A DNA stretch of 5,843 nt, from positions 1-5,843 of the forward strand of contig JAFXCU010000167.1 of NCBI GenBank assembly GCA_017521345.1. Direction: 5' to 3'. Every line of letters begins with the position of its first letter. The stretch's first letter is position 1. The position numbers and the translations under genes are program-made. Source of the stretch: Ruminiclostridium sp. Lineage in GTDB: Bacteria > Bacillota_A > Clostridia > Oscillospirales > Oscillospiraceae. Under the pieces are notes generated by a model that saw nothing but the letters and a program-made list of their open reading frames with translations, made no database searches and had not been told where the DNA came from. Positions 5,191 to 5,843 of this stretch are shown here, piece after piece.

Positions 5191-5823
5191 TCAGAGATTG
5201 AGCAGTTGGTTTTTCTTTGCCTCGTAGTCTTCGGGGGTGATGAGGCCGTCCTCCTGGAGCTGCTTGTAGGTCCGCAGGCGGGCAGAGAGCTCCTGGGGAT
5301 CCAGATCCCGAATGGCAACCTGGACGGTCTGGGCGGGTTCAGAGAACCGGTTGAACTTGTCCTGCATGAGGATAGGAGGCAGGAGGGGGACAAAGAAGGC
5401 CATCACCAGGCAAAGGACTCCCAGGTCGCAGGGGATGCCCCGGTCGTGGGCCTGGATGTCGGTGCGCTTGGCGCTCTGGTAGACCCAGTAAATCAGATAG
5501 AAGGGCACGAAGATGCACAGCAGCAGCTGGTTGGTGGGGTTCCGGTCAGAGAAGTCCCGGGTGTTGTTCTGGAAGCCGGTGGTCCGGTAGATCCAGATGC
5601 AGTACCACACGCCGAAGGTGAAGATCAGCAGCAGGATGTGCTTGAGCATATCGCACCGGCCGTCCCACACCTTGGGCTGGTAGGTGGGCAGAGGTTCCTG
5701 GGGCTGGGCTGTGTCCTGAGGGACCTCGCCATCGGTCACAGGAGTGGAGGGTTCGGTCTGAGCGGGCTGGGGCTCCAGGTCCTGCATGGGGTTGCCATTC
5801 GGAAAGACCACCGTAAGGCTCAT
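5191..5823 (-). CDS. DUF4234-like membrane protein with C-terminal SHOCT motif
   Basis: The protein is up to 210 residues as read from the ATG at 5823. A proline- and glutamine-rich N-terminal region (about 13-50) is followed by three hydrophobic segments, near 59-80 (MLKHILLLIFTFGVWYCIWI), 99-116 and 133-153. The pattern of TFGVWYCIWIYR, then PFYLIYWVYQ, then PPILMQDKFN resembles the DUF4234 family, whose function is unknown to me. Residues 177-210 (LSARLRTYKQLQEDGLITPE onward, ending AKKNQLLNL) match the SHOCT motif, a short C-terminal helical element that usually follows other domains and is thought to mediate oligomerisation. The start is doubtful: neither the ATG at 5823 nor the one at 5787 has a clear ribosome site, and the frame stays open to the window edge, so the gene may be 5'-partial. 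It has its own terminator and is not part of the hyd operon. Confidence 0.8.
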   Translation of the reverse strand: MSLTVVFPNGNPMQDLEPQPAQTEPSTPVTDGEVPQDTAQPQEPLPTYQPKVWDGRCDMLKHILLLIFTFGVWYCIWIYRTTGFQNNTRDFSDRNPTNQLLLCIFVPFYLIYWVYQSAKRTDIQAHDRGIPCDLGVLCLVMAFFVPLLPPILMQDKFNRFSEPAQTVQVAIRDLDPQELSARLRTYKQLQEDGLITPEDYEAKKNQLLNL

Positions 5824-5843
5824 GAGGAAGTAAAGGCCAACCA

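Overview
The window reads almost entirely from the minus strand. It holds the promoter-proximal part of a trimeric [FeFe]-hydrogenase operon, in the order hydC-hydB-hydA, running from about 4.8 kb down to the left edge. Upstream of it (5191-5823) is an unrelated small membrane-protein gene on the same strand. The GC-rich coding sequence, strong AGGAGG-type ribosome sites, TTGACA/TATTAT promoter and anaerobic flavin/Fe-S enzymes suggest a strictly anaerobic Firmicute, perhaps of the Oscillospiraceae/Clostridia gut type. That placement is inference from style and gene content, not a database match.

Operon: hydC (3943-4491) is a NuoE-like [2Fe-2S] subunit. It overlaps by ATGA with hydB (863-3946), and a 5-nt gap separates hydB from hydA (1-857, running off the left edge). 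HydB is not the usual ~600-residue protein. It carries the normal NuoF-type FMN/NADH/[4Fe-4S] core. The C-terminal two-cluster ferredoxin domain expected next is absent, and in its place is a ~465-residue NfnB/GltD-like FAD/NADPH module. HydA has the full N-terminal chain of iron-sulfur domains and the first ~60 residues of the H-cluster domain. The active-site cysteine motifs lie outside the window. The likely complex is a flavin-based electron-bifurcating hydrogenase that can address both NAD(H) and NADP(H) in addition to ferredoxin and H2. From memory, its fused subunit resembles that of the Stn transhydrogenase of Sporomusa, but here a hydrogenase subunit is still present.

Non-coding region 4492-5190: a consensus sigma-A promoter (TTGACA, 17 nt, TATTAT) lies about 270 nt upstream of hydC. 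A 6-bp palindrome overlaps its predicted start site. The long leader folds into at least two strong hairpins (4602-4632 and 4532-4557), and the loops of both are complementary to the hydC ribosome-binding site. An AT-rich stretch follows (4797-5049). Next is a compact array of four different GC-rich hairpins separated by the hexamer ATGAAG (CTTCAT on the minus strand), which runs directly into the intrinsic terminator of the upstream gene.

Right end: 5191-5823 encodes a DUF4234-like protein with three membrane segments and a C-terminal SHOCT motif. Its true start is uncertain and may lie beyond the window edge.
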